Positions 13,001 to 23,929 of a stretch of 64,000 bases of DNA are shown here, in pieces. The stretch is from Brachypodium distachyon (taxonomy: Eukaryota; Streptophyta; Magnoliopsida; Poales; Poaceae), in assembly GCF_000005505.3 (NCBI RefSeq), contig NC_016133.3, positions 51,425,237 to 51,489,236 of the forward strand. The letters run 5' to 3'. Every line of letters begins with the position of its first letter. Position 1 is the first letter of the stretch. The notes beneath the pieces were generated by a model. The model saw nothing but the letters and a program-made list of their open reading frames with translations. It had not been told where the DNA came from and did not search any database. Position numbers and translations under genes: made by a program.

Positions 13001-14219
13001 AGTTGAGGGATCCTATTTTGATAGGTTTTATAAACAAACAGCGGGTATGGATCCAGTCCAGGTTAGTATTTGAAATATTTTAAATCATTGATATCTCCAT
13101 AATGAAATCCTTACGTACAACATGTTTCCTACTCTCAAAAAAAAAATCCTTATGTACAACATGTTTCCTATTGTGGTTTTCAGCGTGCCGCTTTTCTCGA
13201 GGAGGATGATGAGATGGAGGGTGCTCATTCAATCGCTGCTTCTGCTGGTGACACTGACGTAACCACTCCCATTCCATTCTTCTTACTATGCCCGCTTGAT
13301 ATAGCATCGAACATTGTTGTGTTGAGTAGGCATTCTTCAGTTCATATCACTTCTCCGTGGGATGTTGTTATTCATACAAAAGCTGAAATTAGACAGCCTC
13401 CATGACCTCATGCAAAAGTTCAACTTGGAGCATAGGACTTTGGAGGTCTGTTCTTATAACAAAAACACAATCTATAAACACTCTTTCAAGGATCAACCAG
13501 TTACACTATCACATTATGATACTGCAGTTGTTAGATGAGACCAAAAGGGTAATAGACTTGTCCGAAATAGTGCAAGAGGAAATATGCCCAAATCAGTTAT
13601 ATCCTCGTTAAAGTTGAGGCGAATGTGCAACTTATATTAATTGTTCTCACTGTGCAGGTCAATGTTGACGTGAATGAACATTTTGTGTGTTTCTCTTGTG
13701 TTGATGGTAGGTCTACTTAAATGTTGAATCCTGCATTCCGACTTTACAAATTTACGCCCTCCGATCCATAATAAGGGTCTCAGACTTAGTACAACTTTGT
13801 ACTAACTTTGTACTAAATCTGAGACACTTATTATGGATCGGAGGGAGTAGTAATCATCTGTTGGCCTCTAATAATATAGTTTGTTTTTTTCGTTATGCGA
13901 CAGGTGAACTCTATGAGCTTGATGGGCGAAAATCGAAGCCAATTTCTCATGGCCCTTCATCACCTGATACCTTGCTGCAGGTAAAAATATCATGTTATCG
14001 GTCTTGTCGCTGTTGTCTCTTCTGTGAATGACAGTTATAAATCATATCTGGTCCATGCTAAAATACACTTTGATGTTAGCTTGGTCTTCAGCAATTTTTC
14101 TCCATTTTTCCTGATGATTTCTTCGATGTTCTCAGGATGCTGCAAAAGTCATCAAAGCCAGAATTGCGACAAACCCTGACTCTATGAACTTCAATGTCAT
14201 GGCTCTTTCAAAACAGTGA
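10060..14219 (+). CDS. UCH3: Ubiquitin C-terminal hydrolase, UCHL3-type (peptidase C12)
   Basis: A cysteine protease that removes small adducts from the ubiquitin C-terminus; cytosol/nucleus in this family. Nine exons join in frame: 10060-10110, 10213-10344, 10436-10489, 12179-12281, 13003-13061, 13184-13258, 13658-13706, 13904-13980 and 14136-14219. They give 227 residues, the usual length for this family. The active site is complete: Gln89 and Cys95 in [12 protein letters not shown], His166 in NEHFVCF, and Asp181 in YELDGRK. The residue numbers almost match human UCHL3. There is no C-terminal extension, which separates it from the UCHL5/UCH37 type. The start is [16 protein letters not shown]. 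Intron 3 (1.7 kb) holds a 52-bp tandem repeat, and introns 4 and 7 each hold a Stowaway. Confidence is high. Confidence 0.95.
11559..11766. repeat. 52-bp tandem repeat, four copies, in UCH intron 3
   Basis: Four units have the pattern GGATATTAT...CTAAAGCTGT.GGGCTCCTTACTAACAT. The last two are almost identical and the first is the most diverged (TATGTTTGTACGTAAAG). They contain no open frame or splice site that would suggest an exon. Confidence 0.85.
12634..12725. mobile_element. Stowaway MITE in UCH intron 4
   Basis: It starts CTCCATCCGATCCATAATAAG and ends CTTATTATGGATCGGAGGTAG, with TA on both sides. It is about 92 bp. It is very close in sequence to the copy at 13755 in the same gene. Confidence 0.85.
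13755..13847. mobile_element. Stowaway MITE in UCH intron 7
   Basis: It starts CGCCCTCCGATCCATAATAAG and ends CTTATTATGGATCGGAGGGAG, with TA on both sides. It takes up nearly half of a 197-bp intron, whose splice sites stay intact. Confidence 0.85.
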
Positions 14220-14819
14220 TTTAAACTGGACTGGATAGTGTTGATCTTTCCTTAGTCCGTATACTCCAAGGAGAAAGTAGAGACTTTGATTGCCTAAACT
14301 TAATTGTGCTTGTTGCACAAATTTTAGATCCAGTAACCTATTATGATGTTTGATATACTCTCCTAGTAATCGAGATAGAACTGATATCGCAGATTTATGT
14401 TTTTCCTGGGTTTTGTACCGAAGAGTCGAAAGTCAAGAGTATTTCCAGAGCAGTAATTTGTTGTTTTTATTTGTCGCAAAATGGGATCTACTCTTTGTTT
14501 GCTCGCCGGCATGAGTTCCTTGATTAGGCTCAGTGCTGCGTGTGTTTACTTGCCTTGCATGTGGCCCGAGACAAGCGCGCTGTGTTTGGTTGCTTGCATT
14601 AGGCTATTTGGGCTGGTCTATGCTTGCTAATGCAGAATCCAGGTGTTTTGTTGTCCGCGAAGACCTGATGTAGTCACCTTGCACCACTTGTTTGTGTTGT
14701 GGTGTGGTCAAGATGATTTCCATTTAAACTTGGCACTGTCTGTTCTCATGTTGCATCAAACATGTAATCATATATTATGTTTAGGAAAAAAGGAAGCAAC
14801 GAAGTTTTTACAAACTAAA

Positions 14820-15629
14820 TGTCGTGGTGGTGTCACGGCAGATGTCATAGGATGGCTTAACTTGGGGCCGATGAACGAAGGAGGAATCGAAGGAGGGAGG
14901 ACGTGAAAAAGAACACGCACGATTCACACAAGAACACACAGATTTACCCAGGTTCGGAGCCCTCTTGTCGAGGTAAGACTCGTACTCCTGTTTTGCTGTA
15001 TTAGCCGAGATAAGCAAGCTCTACAATGGCGCTCCTTGAGCTGTATTCTTGAGGAAGAAGAAAAAGGAGAAACCCTAAAATGTCTAAGTGCTCGATCTCC
15101 TCTCCAGGGAGGTGTAGTGCTCTATTTATGGGCCAGGCATGTCACACTGACATGCGGGCCGAGTCTAATGTCACCTTCCTTGGGCCCCGCCGGGCACGCG
15201 GCTCGGTTCCCTCCAGACAGTACCGCAGGGGACAAGACAACTTTACTTTTTCTGCCAGCCTGCAACGGGTACAGCTATCCTCTGCCGGTTTCCGTCATAG
15301 ATTCCCTTTCGGTGTTTCTCTAGCGTGGTCACCTGACACTGGTACGTAGACGCTGACTGCTTTTCTGAGATGATGATGGCGCTGCTTTACTTTGCACCGC
15401 ATGGTCAGGATAAGACCGTTGAAAGATCTCGGCACCGCCGAGGTCAAGGGGGCTCGTCCTTATCCTGCAAACTTACAAGATAAGAAAACTATGCCGGCAT
15501 ACGTCCGGGATGCGGGCTTATCGTTAGTTTAACTTTATGATGCCGGCATACGTTGCTATGCCGGCTTTGCCTCCGTTATCTCGGTTAGAGTTGTGTCGCC
15601 ATGACCCTACCCGGGATCATCCCCCGACA
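14820..15629. mobile_element. Solo LTR of an LTR retrotransposon
   Basis: This 810-bp block starts TGTCGTGGTGGTGTCACGG and ends ATCATCCCCCGACA, so the ends TGTCG and CGACA mirror each other as in plant LTRs. It is flanked by CTAAA (14815-14819) and CTGAA (15630-15634), a 5-bp target duplication with one mismatch. No second LTR or internal domain is present. A TATA-like CTATTTATGG lies near 15120. It sits between the convergent 3' ends of UCH and the DUF632 gene. Confidence 0.75.
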
Positions 15630-16393
15630 CTGAATGAAAATAACAGTCCTTAAACCTACTTAAACCGCTACTTGCTTCACCCTTTTCCATCGCATGATGA
15701 ATCGCGTCTTTGTCTTTATAAAATTAGTGATTAGTCTAGTCTTCGTAAAAGTAGTGATATCTACTGTAGCATACCCGGCACAGTCCGTTGACACTGTATC
15801 TTGTTCGTCTAGGATGTTTGTTGTAATCCTAACATCTTGCACTTATCTTTGCGAAAAGGAAAAAAAAAACCTCTTGTACTTATCATGTCGCATATGCAAT
15901 ATAAATAGATGCAAGCTGGCTGGGTGTTCCCATGGCAAAAACTACAAATTCTAACTGATTACTTACAAACTTGAAGCAATCCTCCTTAGCCTTCTCTCTA
16001 CTTTCAAACCCTCGCAACTAATTTTCAAACTAATAACTGGTTCATTGCACAATTGCCACGAACCATACAGTCCTAGTTTGCTACCTGTGCACACCTCGTA
16101 CCAAGTCATCTAAAATCACAGAACAAACATATCAGCAAGTATAATAAACATGACAAGAATGTACTCCGTAGAACATTAACATCGCGCCACTAACATTTCT
16201 ATGTACTGCAGATTCTGTCTTTAAAAACCGGGTCAAAATAGTCGTGAGAAAACTCAACTCACCAGCCGTATTTGTCTCTCTTTTACTGATTTACATGTCG
16301 AAAGGGCATGTAAACGGAAATATTTCCAAAAATTGAAGTATATACTACTAGTATGATACTAGGTGATCCCTAAAAAAAAAGTATGATAGGTGA
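15630..16393. other. AT-rich spacer
   Basis: This is the downstream flank of the DUF632 gene. I see no gene, and no repeat beyond simple A runs. Confidence 0.5.
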
Positions 16394-18245
16394 CTACTGC
16401 ACACGGTTGTCCTGTCTGCACACAGCCTCCAGCCCATTCGCGAGCGACGCCGAGAACGCGGCCATGGCCTGGAACACCGCCGGCAGCCTCCCCTGCACGC
16501 CGGTGACCGCCGCGGACCTCGTGGCGTCGATGGCCTTGGCGTGCCTCCTCATCTCGTCCTCCAGCATCCTCCGGCACGCGGCCACCTCCTCCTTCCTCTG
16601 CGCCACCTCGTTGCGCGCGCTGTGCACCTGCCTCGGGTCGTCCCCCCACATCGGCGGCCTCCACAGCGAGATCCCCGACGGCACGTACGAGTCGTAGTAG
16701 CTCCTCTCCACCTGCCGCAGCATCCGGGACTTGCGGTCGAGCTCGCGGGAGTACTGCCTCACCCGGCGCGCCACCCGGAGCTCGTCGCTCTGGTGCGCGT
16801 ACAGCGCGCGGACGGCTCCCGCGAAGCCCTTGATTGACTTGAGCACCTCGGCGCAGTGCACGCGGTCCAGCACCTGCTTCCACCGGTCGACGAAGTCGGC
16901 GAGCTCCACGGCGAGGACGCGGGAGGCCGCCGCCTCGGCGCCGCCGCTGCTGACCGGCGTCAGCGTCCGCTGGAGCCAGCCGTGGAGCGCATGCACGTAG
17001 TCGCGCTGGTGCTTGACGACGTGGGACAGGGCCGCGTGCCACGCCGACATGGCGGCCTCGAGCGCCCGCGTGGCCTCGTGGTGGATCTCCGTGGTCGCGT
17101 CCATGGACGTCCGGCTGCTCAGCCCGCGCAGCTGCTGCGCGATCAGGCACTGCGCCTCGTGGTGCTGCCGCATCGCCTTCCACATGTCGCGCGTGGCGTG
17201 GCAGAGCCCCAGGACCTGGCGGGCCAGGTGGGCGTCGCGGAGGTCGGAGATGGCCGAGGCGGTCGCGTCCACGGCCTGGGACGCCGTCGTCAGCTGCGCC
17301 CTCGACCTGTCCCACGCCGCCTTGAGCTTCTGGATGTCCACGTTGATCTTCCGGCTGTACTCCTGGTCCCGGAGCTCCGTCAGCTTCTTGTCGTGACGGA
17401 TCTGCACCCGCTCCCTCGCCTTGACCTCCTTGTACAGCTTCTTCTCCCAGGCCACGAGCTGCTGCAAGGTGGAGCTATGCCGCCGGCCGCCGTGCATGCT
17501 GTCGATGCGGTCGTGCGCAACCGATGGCGCCGACAGGCAGCAAAGCACGCCCAAGAAGCTGTTCGACCCACCTGCAAAGAATATTCAGGCAATCATGTCA
17601 GTTTTCAATGTTCAGATGTTATGGAACATGTCACACCGTTCTGTTGGACAGTGAGCCGTGACCCTGGCTCCTGTGAGTGACAATGTACTGGTACTAGTAG
17701 GGCTTACCCCTGAATTCGGCGTTGCTGGTTTCGAGGACGCTCGACACGGCGTCGCCGGCGACGCTGACCTTGACGAAGTACTCCTCCAGTCCCGCCGCGA
17801 CCTCCGCGAGGCTCCGGTGCCTCACCTCCATCCTCAGCTCCTGCACTCCTCCGCCGGCGCCGGCGCCCTCCATTCGAGTAGTGGCGCCACCAAACGGAGC
17901 CTCGCCAACAACACCCTCCTGAGCCTCCTCCTCCGGCTGCTGCTCCTCGATGGAGCGGAGGAGCGGCGGCGGCGTGGAGGGGACAGGGACGGGGCGGTGC
18001 ACGAGCACGGCGGGCGGGGTGTGGTCGGACACGGGGAGCGGCTCGCCGACCGCGAAGCGGGTGAGCGTGGACGCCACGAGGCTGAGCGACCGGAGGTACC
18101 CGGCGTGCGAGGCCGCGAGCTGCCGCCGCTGCCGCGCGGCCTCTCTCATGAGCCCGCGCCGCTCCCGGCATCGCTTCGTGTGCTCGCGCGCCGCCGCGCG
18201 GCCGGCGGTGCCGTCATCTCCATGGCGCGACGACGCCGTGCCCAT
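16394..18245 (-). CDS. DUF630/DUF632 protein (REL2/NRG2-like)
   Basis: This is a plant-specific family; members affect leaf shape and nitrate signalling and are often described as membrane-linked or nuclear. The exact role of this copy is unknown. Two exons (18245-17708 and 17571-16394) give 571 residues. Residues 1-60 match DUF630 (starts MGTASSRHG, then CRERRGLMREAARQRRQLAASHAGYLRSL). A Pro-rich linker follows. From about residue 212 comes DUF632, with LVAWEKKLYKEVKARERVQI, LGLCHATRDMWKAMRQHHEAQ and WLQRTL. Gly2 fits N-myristoylation, but position 3 is Thr where many relatives have Cys, so a palmitoylation site is missing. It is shorter than the roughly 700-900 residues of many relatives. 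Very GC-rich coding DNA throws long false frames on both strands. Confidence 0.9.
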
Positions 18246-18681
18246 TGATCTAGAGCTAGTTCGCGAGCAAGGGAATTAACGTAACGTACGTAGTTCTTGT
18301 CGAAGGGTGTTTGGAGGAGGCGCGCGGTGCGTTGAGTACGTATCGATCGATGCGATGTGGGGACTAATTATCGGCGGGCGGCGAATTAACGGTGAGGAAG
18401 CTAAGCAGAGCAGGTGTAGCTAGGCGTTGTATTGGACGGAATGGCGCGTTGTTGTTTATGAACACAACGTACACAGTGTGGTGGTCGATGGAGCAAAAGA
18501 AAAGGATCGAAAGCCAAAGCCGGGAAGAAGGATAGGAAAGTGGTGGGAAAAGATTAGAACGAGCGTTTCGCCTGCTGAAAGGGAATGTTGAGAGATGAGG
18601 CCCGGCCGTGTGTATGGAACGCGAGGTATTTCAAGGGGGTTGGTTCTTGGTTGGTATACCAGAAGCTCGCGGCCGGTCACG

Positions 18682-18689
18682 TATATATA
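18682..18689 (-). promoter_or_regulatory. Candidate TATA box of the DUF632 gene
   Basis: TATATATA on the minus strand lies about 440 bp upstream of the start codon, leaving room for a long leader. No better TATA was seen closer in. Confidence 0.4.
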
Positions 18690-18699
18690 GCTTAGTTAT

Positions 18700-19804
18700 T
18701 TGGTGCACTTTAGAGATAAGCGGGATGTATGCAGACATGCACTACGTGTATTAAGCATTTGAGCCGATTCGTGTCGGTACTACTGTACATCAAGTACTAA
18801 TTAATCTACTGCTAGCTGATCCTACTCCATCAGGATTACGGTGCAGCGCACTGGCATACTACAAAATGTACATAAGTTGAATAGGACAGTTTAGGATTAT
18901 AATGCATACGTGTCGTCGTCGTCGTCAGTAAGTAAGTACATCCCAGAACCTACCTGGTTGACTCAGTAGTACGCAGTTGAGAAGAGTCCAGATTCTCGTT
19001 GCACACATATATGCAGCATAGAGCGCATGACTTCGTCCTAAAGGCCACCGAGCGTACGTACGACGACTCATATCAACCTTTCTCGATCCCTTTCGCCCGT
19101 TAAAAATTGAAATCGTGGGCTGTCGGCTCGAAATAAAGGAGGATCTCACACGAACGACCCCAAGCGTACGCGGCTAAGAAAACGGAAACCAAGCCAAAAA
19201 CGAGAGCTTATCTTCTCTAGAGCCTCCGGTCTCCGGATGCATCGTGTCACGTCCGGTGTCACCTCCCACCGTTCCCCTCATGTCCCCCAAAGCTTTTTCG
19301 CGCTTCGGTGCGCCTGCTTTTCGGGTTAAGATCCATTTCCCTCGCATGAACGATCGGATACGACTATAGAAGCCGGTCCAAAAAGCGCATTTTGCCGTCC
19401 CCTTTCTATCTCTCTCGTTGCCAGCTTTTTGGGGCTTCGCGGCTGACGACGGAAGATAGGGCTGCCTTTTCTTTTCTCGTGAGGAAAAGGGCTGAAGGGT
19501 TCCACACACACACACATGGCGGTGCCGTCTTGATGATTCCAGGGAAATGGGACGACGTAGTTGAGCTGTGCGCGATTAAGATTCGAGGGGCTCATGGCCA
19601 GTCGCTGGTAATGCGACGCGCGGGGCCGATTCTCTGGTTAATCAGTCGGCAGAAAGGAGTGATCAGAGGATATAGAGCTAAGGTGTGGTCAGGAACTCGA
19701 TCAGGGCCATTGCTGGAGTAGCAAGTATCGAAGAAAGGGAACCGTTGTTGCAGAGAAAACTGTCGTTTCACATATCTATTATTTCATTCCCGAAGAAAAA
19801 CATA
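18700..19804. other. Intergenic spacer, no gene recognised
   Basis: It holds short simple repeats only, for example a GTC run near 18910 and a CA run at 19504-19516. Open frames of up to about 110 codons resemble no known family. Confidence 0.5.
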
Positions 19805-19916
19805 CTCCCACGGATTTTAAATTGTTGTCGAAATATTACATGTATCTAGACACTTTTTAAGAATAGATACATTCATATTTGGTAAATTTGAGTCAAGATT
19901 TTAGAATCAGAGGGAA
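19805..19916. mobile_element. Stowaway MITE
   Basis: It starts CTCCCACGGATTTTAAATTG after TA and ends TTTTAGAATCAGAGGGAA. The middle has ACATGTATCTAGACACTTTTTAAG. The same family occurs at 21925 and, cut short, near 33950. Confidence 0.7.
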
Positions 19917-19967
19917 TGTTTGTTTTTCAACACACTTAAAAGCAATGGTGGACCCTTTAAATCCGGT

Positions 19968-20649
19968 GAGAATTCCATATTTGCCACTCAAATTTTACCC
20001 ATATGCTCAAATGTCACTCAGAATTTTCTTGTTCCTAATTTGTCACTGAAATTTTGCGTGGGATACAAATATGCCACTATCGTTAGTTGACCACTAGTTG
20101 ACCTTTAAGTAAGAGATGAAAAGATAATTTTGCCCCTTGGTACTATGTTGATTTCTTCTACAAAAAAGTACTAGTACTCATTTTAGAGGATGTATATTTC
20201 TAGATTTTTAAGATGCCAGTACGAGTAAGTTTCAGCAAAAATTTGAAATGCATAATCATGATTTTGGCATGAAAAATTGAAATACTACCTAGGACAACAT
20301 CTGGAAATATAAATTCTCTAAAATGAGTACTCACTCTGTCCAACAAAAGATGTTTCAAGTTTGTAAAAATTTGGATTTATCTAGACATGACTTAGTGTAT
20401 AGATGCATCCAAATTTAGTCAAAATTGAGACATCTTTTGTTGGATGGAGGAAGTACTTTGTTTTAAAGGAAATCAGCATACTACTTAGGACAAAGTTGTT
20501 TTTTCATCTCTTACTTAACGGTCAACTAACGGTAATGGCATATTTATACCTCATGCAAAAATTTCTGTGGCAATTTTGAAACAAGAAAATTCTGAGCGAC
20601 ATTTGTGCATATGGTCAAAATTTGAGTGGCAAATATGGAATTCTTTCTT
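19968..20649. mobile_element. Long inverted-repeat (foldback/MULE-like) element split by a Stowaway
   Basis: The left arm begins GAGAATTCCATATTTGCCAC. The right end, read in reverse, begins GAAAGAATTCCATATTTGCC, and the match continues for more than 240 bp (GTTAGTTGACC, AAGTAAGAGATGAAAA, CTGATTTC). The pairing goes on to a second block near the centre (AGTACTCATTTTAGAG), so almost the whole element is one imperfect palindrome. Possible 9-bp target duplications are TTTAAATCC (19956-19964) and CTTAAATCT (20647-20655), with two mismatches, which would suit a Mutator-like element. It has no transposase frame. Confidence 0.65.
20330..20453. mobile_element. Stowaway MITE nested in the foldback element
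   Basis: It starts CTCACTCTGTCCAACAAAAG and ends CTTTTGTTGGATGGAGGAAG, with TA on each side (20328-20329 and 20454-20455). Removing it restores pairing of the host element's right arm with its left arm. It must therefore be the younger of the two. Confidence 0.8.
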
Positions 20650-20659
20650 AAATCTGTCT

Positions 20660-21924
20660 ATGTACACCGATCCTCTAGAAAATACTCATTCTGATTGCTC
20701 GTTTTTAAGGATGCACACATCTAGATGTGCAGGCAGACCACGAGCGAGCCGTTGTTAACTGTGCTTTGTGATGTTAACCAACCTGTGTTTTTTTTCTATT
20801 TTAAAGCAGCATTTAGTGATACTTTGGGCCTGGAAGAACAAATAACTTCATTGGATTGCGCATTTTAGGATGGGGGAAGCAGCATAAAGAATGCAATTTG
20901 TTGTATTGTTCCATTCCAAAATATACTTAGGGCATCTTCAATATGATTGTGAGCTAGCCTGCCACTCACATCATTGAGCACGTCACTCCGCTCAAGTGCT
21001 CAAAGCAGCCTTGCTCGTACAAGGTTACCACGGAGGGTCGGCGGCACGAGTTTGCCTTTGGATTTTGAACCTGTTTTTCGCTCCCTGATGGAATCCACGC
21101 GGGAGACGCTATTTAACTTTCTGTGGCCGACTCAGCCAAAGTGGGAGCGCGGCGGATGTTTCTCAGTTATCCGAATCAATCTGCGAAGGCAAAGGTGACG
21201 AAAAGGGCCGGGGAGAACGGTCAGAACACGCCCGACCCGCCATCCACACCACGCACGCATGGCCAGGATCGGCCACTTTGCTGAGTCAGGAACGGTCAGC
21301 TAATAGTAATTCCGCGCCCGCTTTCTGTTCTAGACGGCGTCACCTTCGCCCGTGCGCATCATCTGGACCGGTCTTTTGGTCTTCGGTTCATACTCAAGTC
21401 GCCATCGCGTCGCGTCAGCGGTAAGACCGGATGGAGACTTCCGTAGAATTACCCTAGCAGCACATCGCTCCGTAACCTGTGTGGGGAATGGGATCACGAC
21501 GATTTTATTTACGTACATTGTTTCTTCGAGAACCTGAATTTGCTGTTCGAAAATCTTGTGTAACAGGAAGTAGTGTTACCCATGGGTTTCAGGTATGTCT
21601 CTACCACCGATTGTTTTTCTCTGTCAGAACACCTGAAACGGTAGTTTTTGTAGCGAACTCGGGACGGTGGCTCCCTCGTCTATGTGGGCCCAGAATGTGA
21701 AGCCGGCAAGATGGATGTAAACTGAAATCGAGTTTCCCTCTGGCGCCGTTGTTCTGAAAACGTTCCACCGTTTCTGAAAACCAGTTTCAGAGAAGTGGCT
21801 GACAGCTGATTTAGACTGGGATCAAACTGGAGTGCTACTCCTAATCTTTACTGGAGTGAGTAGCGTATCATGGATAAGCACGAGGTTGATTATTTAGCTC
21901 GGCTGCTTGCTTTCCATTTTACTA
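20660..21924. other. Intergenic spacer, no gene recognised
   Basis: I see no coding exon and no well-defined element. Short open frames lack any family resemblance. Confidence 0.5.
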
Positions 21925-22039
21925 CTCCTCCGATACTAAATTATTATCTAAAATTTGTCCAAATATGAATGTACCTATTTTTAAAAAACGTCTAGATACA
22001 TGTAATATTTCGACAACAATTTAGAATCAGAGGGAGCAG
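21925..22039. mobile_element. Stowaway MITE
   Basis: It starts CTCCTCCGATACTAAATTATT and ends AATTTAGAATCAGAGGGAGCAG between TA dinucleotides. The centre has ACGTCTAGATACATGTAATAT. Confidence 0.75.
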
Positions 22040-22883
22040 TACTCTGTATTGTACTATATTACTATATCCAGGCGTGACCAAAAGGATGTATCTTGACTCC
22101 TTTGTGCCTCAAAGTTGCTGCACCAACCCATCACGGCCGCACCACTCGATCGCCTCGACGGCTCAAAGTTAGCAGATGGGAGATTAGTTTAATTCGCGAG
22201 TGCGTGCTAGCCTACTAGGCTGGCCCCTGCCGACTTTTCTGTTTGTTTAAGTTTAAGGTGGTCCGTCTGATTTTGGCTTTGAATCCAGGTCTCTGTCTGT
22301 TGACAAAATCTTCAGGCTAATCCGTGCCGTGCATCACCTCTCATCTCATATTGTCATTCCAGTTTTTTTAGTCAAACATGTGATCCTGGCCACGGCTCAC
22401 AACATAATAACTAAACTATCGGTGAAGCACGCACATATGGATTATATAATATTAATCATGTCGTTTAGTTAGACCATGAACGAGAAACCTGACAATGTAT
22501 GGAAGGAATCACTGATGAGATACAGTACCAAAGAAGAGTTGAACAAAGAATATTCTCCATTGTCTTGTGCAAGTCTTGCACTCTCAATTAAGCAACTCTC
22601 ACAAACAAGCTTCCAGATTTCGCTGCACCACTTGCTAATGTGCCGATGCCATCATGCTAATAACCCATAGCGACAAATTTCACACGGCACCACACACATG
22701 AGACCCATGAACACCCTGATTACAATGGGTCAATTGCCACGTTTATGTGATTGCCTCCAACCCATGGCGTTTCTTTGAGCAATGCATTACGCCATTGACC
22801 CCTTCTGGATGCTCTGTTCCTCAACTTGCTCGATACAAGCAACTTATCACTCACGAGAACGGCCACTGATTCCGTGCCCCCGC

Positions 22884-23774
22884 TTAGCTCACTAGCTGCT
22901 GGACATGACCTGCGGCGAACCATGGCTGGGCCGGGAGGGTCAGCTGGACGGGAGCCTGCACCGGCGCCGGCGGCACCAAGGCCATGGCCATGGACGCGGC
23001 CGCAGCCTCGCCTCTCTTCCTCCGTTTCGACGGCCCGGAGCCGGATGAGGTGCCGCTGGAGGAGGATGGAGAAGACGAGTCGGAGTTCGCCGGCTGGGGT
23101 TGGGGACACGGACGCTTGTCTCCCACGGCGGCGGCAGCGGCTGCCGCGGCAGCGATCTCGGAGCCGATGCGGAGCGGGAAGTTGAGGAGCGCGCGGGAGC
23201 CGCGCATGCGGTAGGCGGCGCGGTCGTACGCCACGGCGGCGTCCTCGGCGCTGTCGAAGGTGCCGAGCCACACGCGCGCGCCGTTCTTGGCCGGGTCCCG
23301 GATCTCCGCCGCGAACTTGCCCCACGGCCGCTGCCTCACCCCTCTGAAGTGCTTCCCCCTCGAGCTCGAGTTCCCCGCCGCTGACTGCACCAGCTCGGCC
23401 TCATCTTCCTGTGTCCCCATCGACGTTGGCGTCTCTGGTGGCCCGGGCGACGCGAGGAAGGTGCCGAGGCAGCAAGAACTGTCGTAGGAGTCCGGGGAGG
23501 AAGGCAGGGGCTCGGGCTTGACGGCGGCGAAGGAGCCGTCGGGGAGCCAGCCGCAGGAGAAGGCGTCGCGGAGGGCGCCGTAGACCACCATGTCGTCCGC
23601 GTCGTTGGGGCGGAACGGGAGCGACGAGCTCCACTGGTCCGCCACGAGGCTGCCGAAGCTCGTGCTCCGGCAGTACGCCGGCCGCGACGGCGCCGGCGGC
23701 TCTTCCAGCTCCAGGAGCTGGTGCCGGATGCTCTCCAGCGCTGCCGCCCCGGACGCCGGATTGAGCATCATCAT
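22884..23774 (-). CDS. AP2/ERF transcription factor, ERF group IX
   Basis: Nuclear DNA-binding protein; this group binds GCC-box promoters in ethylene, jasmonate and defence responses. It is a single exon of 296 residues. The AP2 domain covers about residues 142-200 ([19 protein letters not shown], then [20 protein letters not shown]), with the Ala and Asp typical of ERF rather than DREB proteins. The wording [13 protein letters not shown] and [11 protein letters not shown] resembles group IXa members. The N-terminal motif [10 protein letters not shown] is a group IX feature. A poly-Ala run follows the AP2 domain, and a basic SKRRKR stretch near residue 260 is a likely nuclear signal. A TATATATAAA box lies about 135 bp upstream. 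The match to a specific named ERF was not established. Confidence 0.93.
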   Translation of the reverse strand: MMMLNPASGAAALESIRHQLLELEEPPAPSRPAYCRSTSFGSLVADQWSSSLPFRPNDADDMVVYGALRDAFSCGWLPDGSFAAVKPEPLPSSPDSYDSSCCLGTFLASPGPPETPTSMGTQEDEAELVQSAAGNSSSRGKHFRGVRQRPWGKFAAEIRDPAKNGARVWLGTFDSAEDAAVAYDRAAYRMRGSRALLNFPLRIGSEIAAAAAAAAAVGDKRPCPQPQPANSDSSSPSSSSGTSSGSGPSKRRKRGEAAAASMAMALVPPAPVQAPVQLTLPAQPWFAAGHVQQLVS

Positions 23775-23906
23775 CTTGTGTATTGTTTAGTGGCGTGGGA
23801 TTATCCTATGATGATCTCGAATTTGCTCTTTGGATTTGCGTTGTGTTTGGGAAAAGTTTGAAACGGATTTAGTGGAATTGTGGAGGAGCTGTGTTTGGTC
23901 CTCTGT

Positions 23907-23916
23907 TTATATATAC
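23907..23916 (-). promoter_or_regulatory. TATA box of the minus-strand ERF
   Basis: TATATATAAA reads on the minus strand about 135 bp before the start codon at 23774. This is a normal distance for a short-leader, inducible, intronless gene. Confidence 0.65.
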
Positions 23917-23929
23917 AGCGTAGCGGGGG

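Noticed and set aside
16359..17315. 318-codon minus-strand open frame overlapping the DUF632 exon
   Set aside because: It lies in another frame of the same GC-rich exon; its product is a low-complexity Arg/Gly/Ala protein without family features, while the chosen frame gives clear DUF632 motifs.
16856..18279. Plus-strand open frames opposite the DUF632 gene (16856-17680, 17658-18248, 17950-18279)
   Set aside because: Antisense shadows caused by high GC3; compositions are Arg/Leu/Val or Ala/Ser-rich and no splice or start context supports them.
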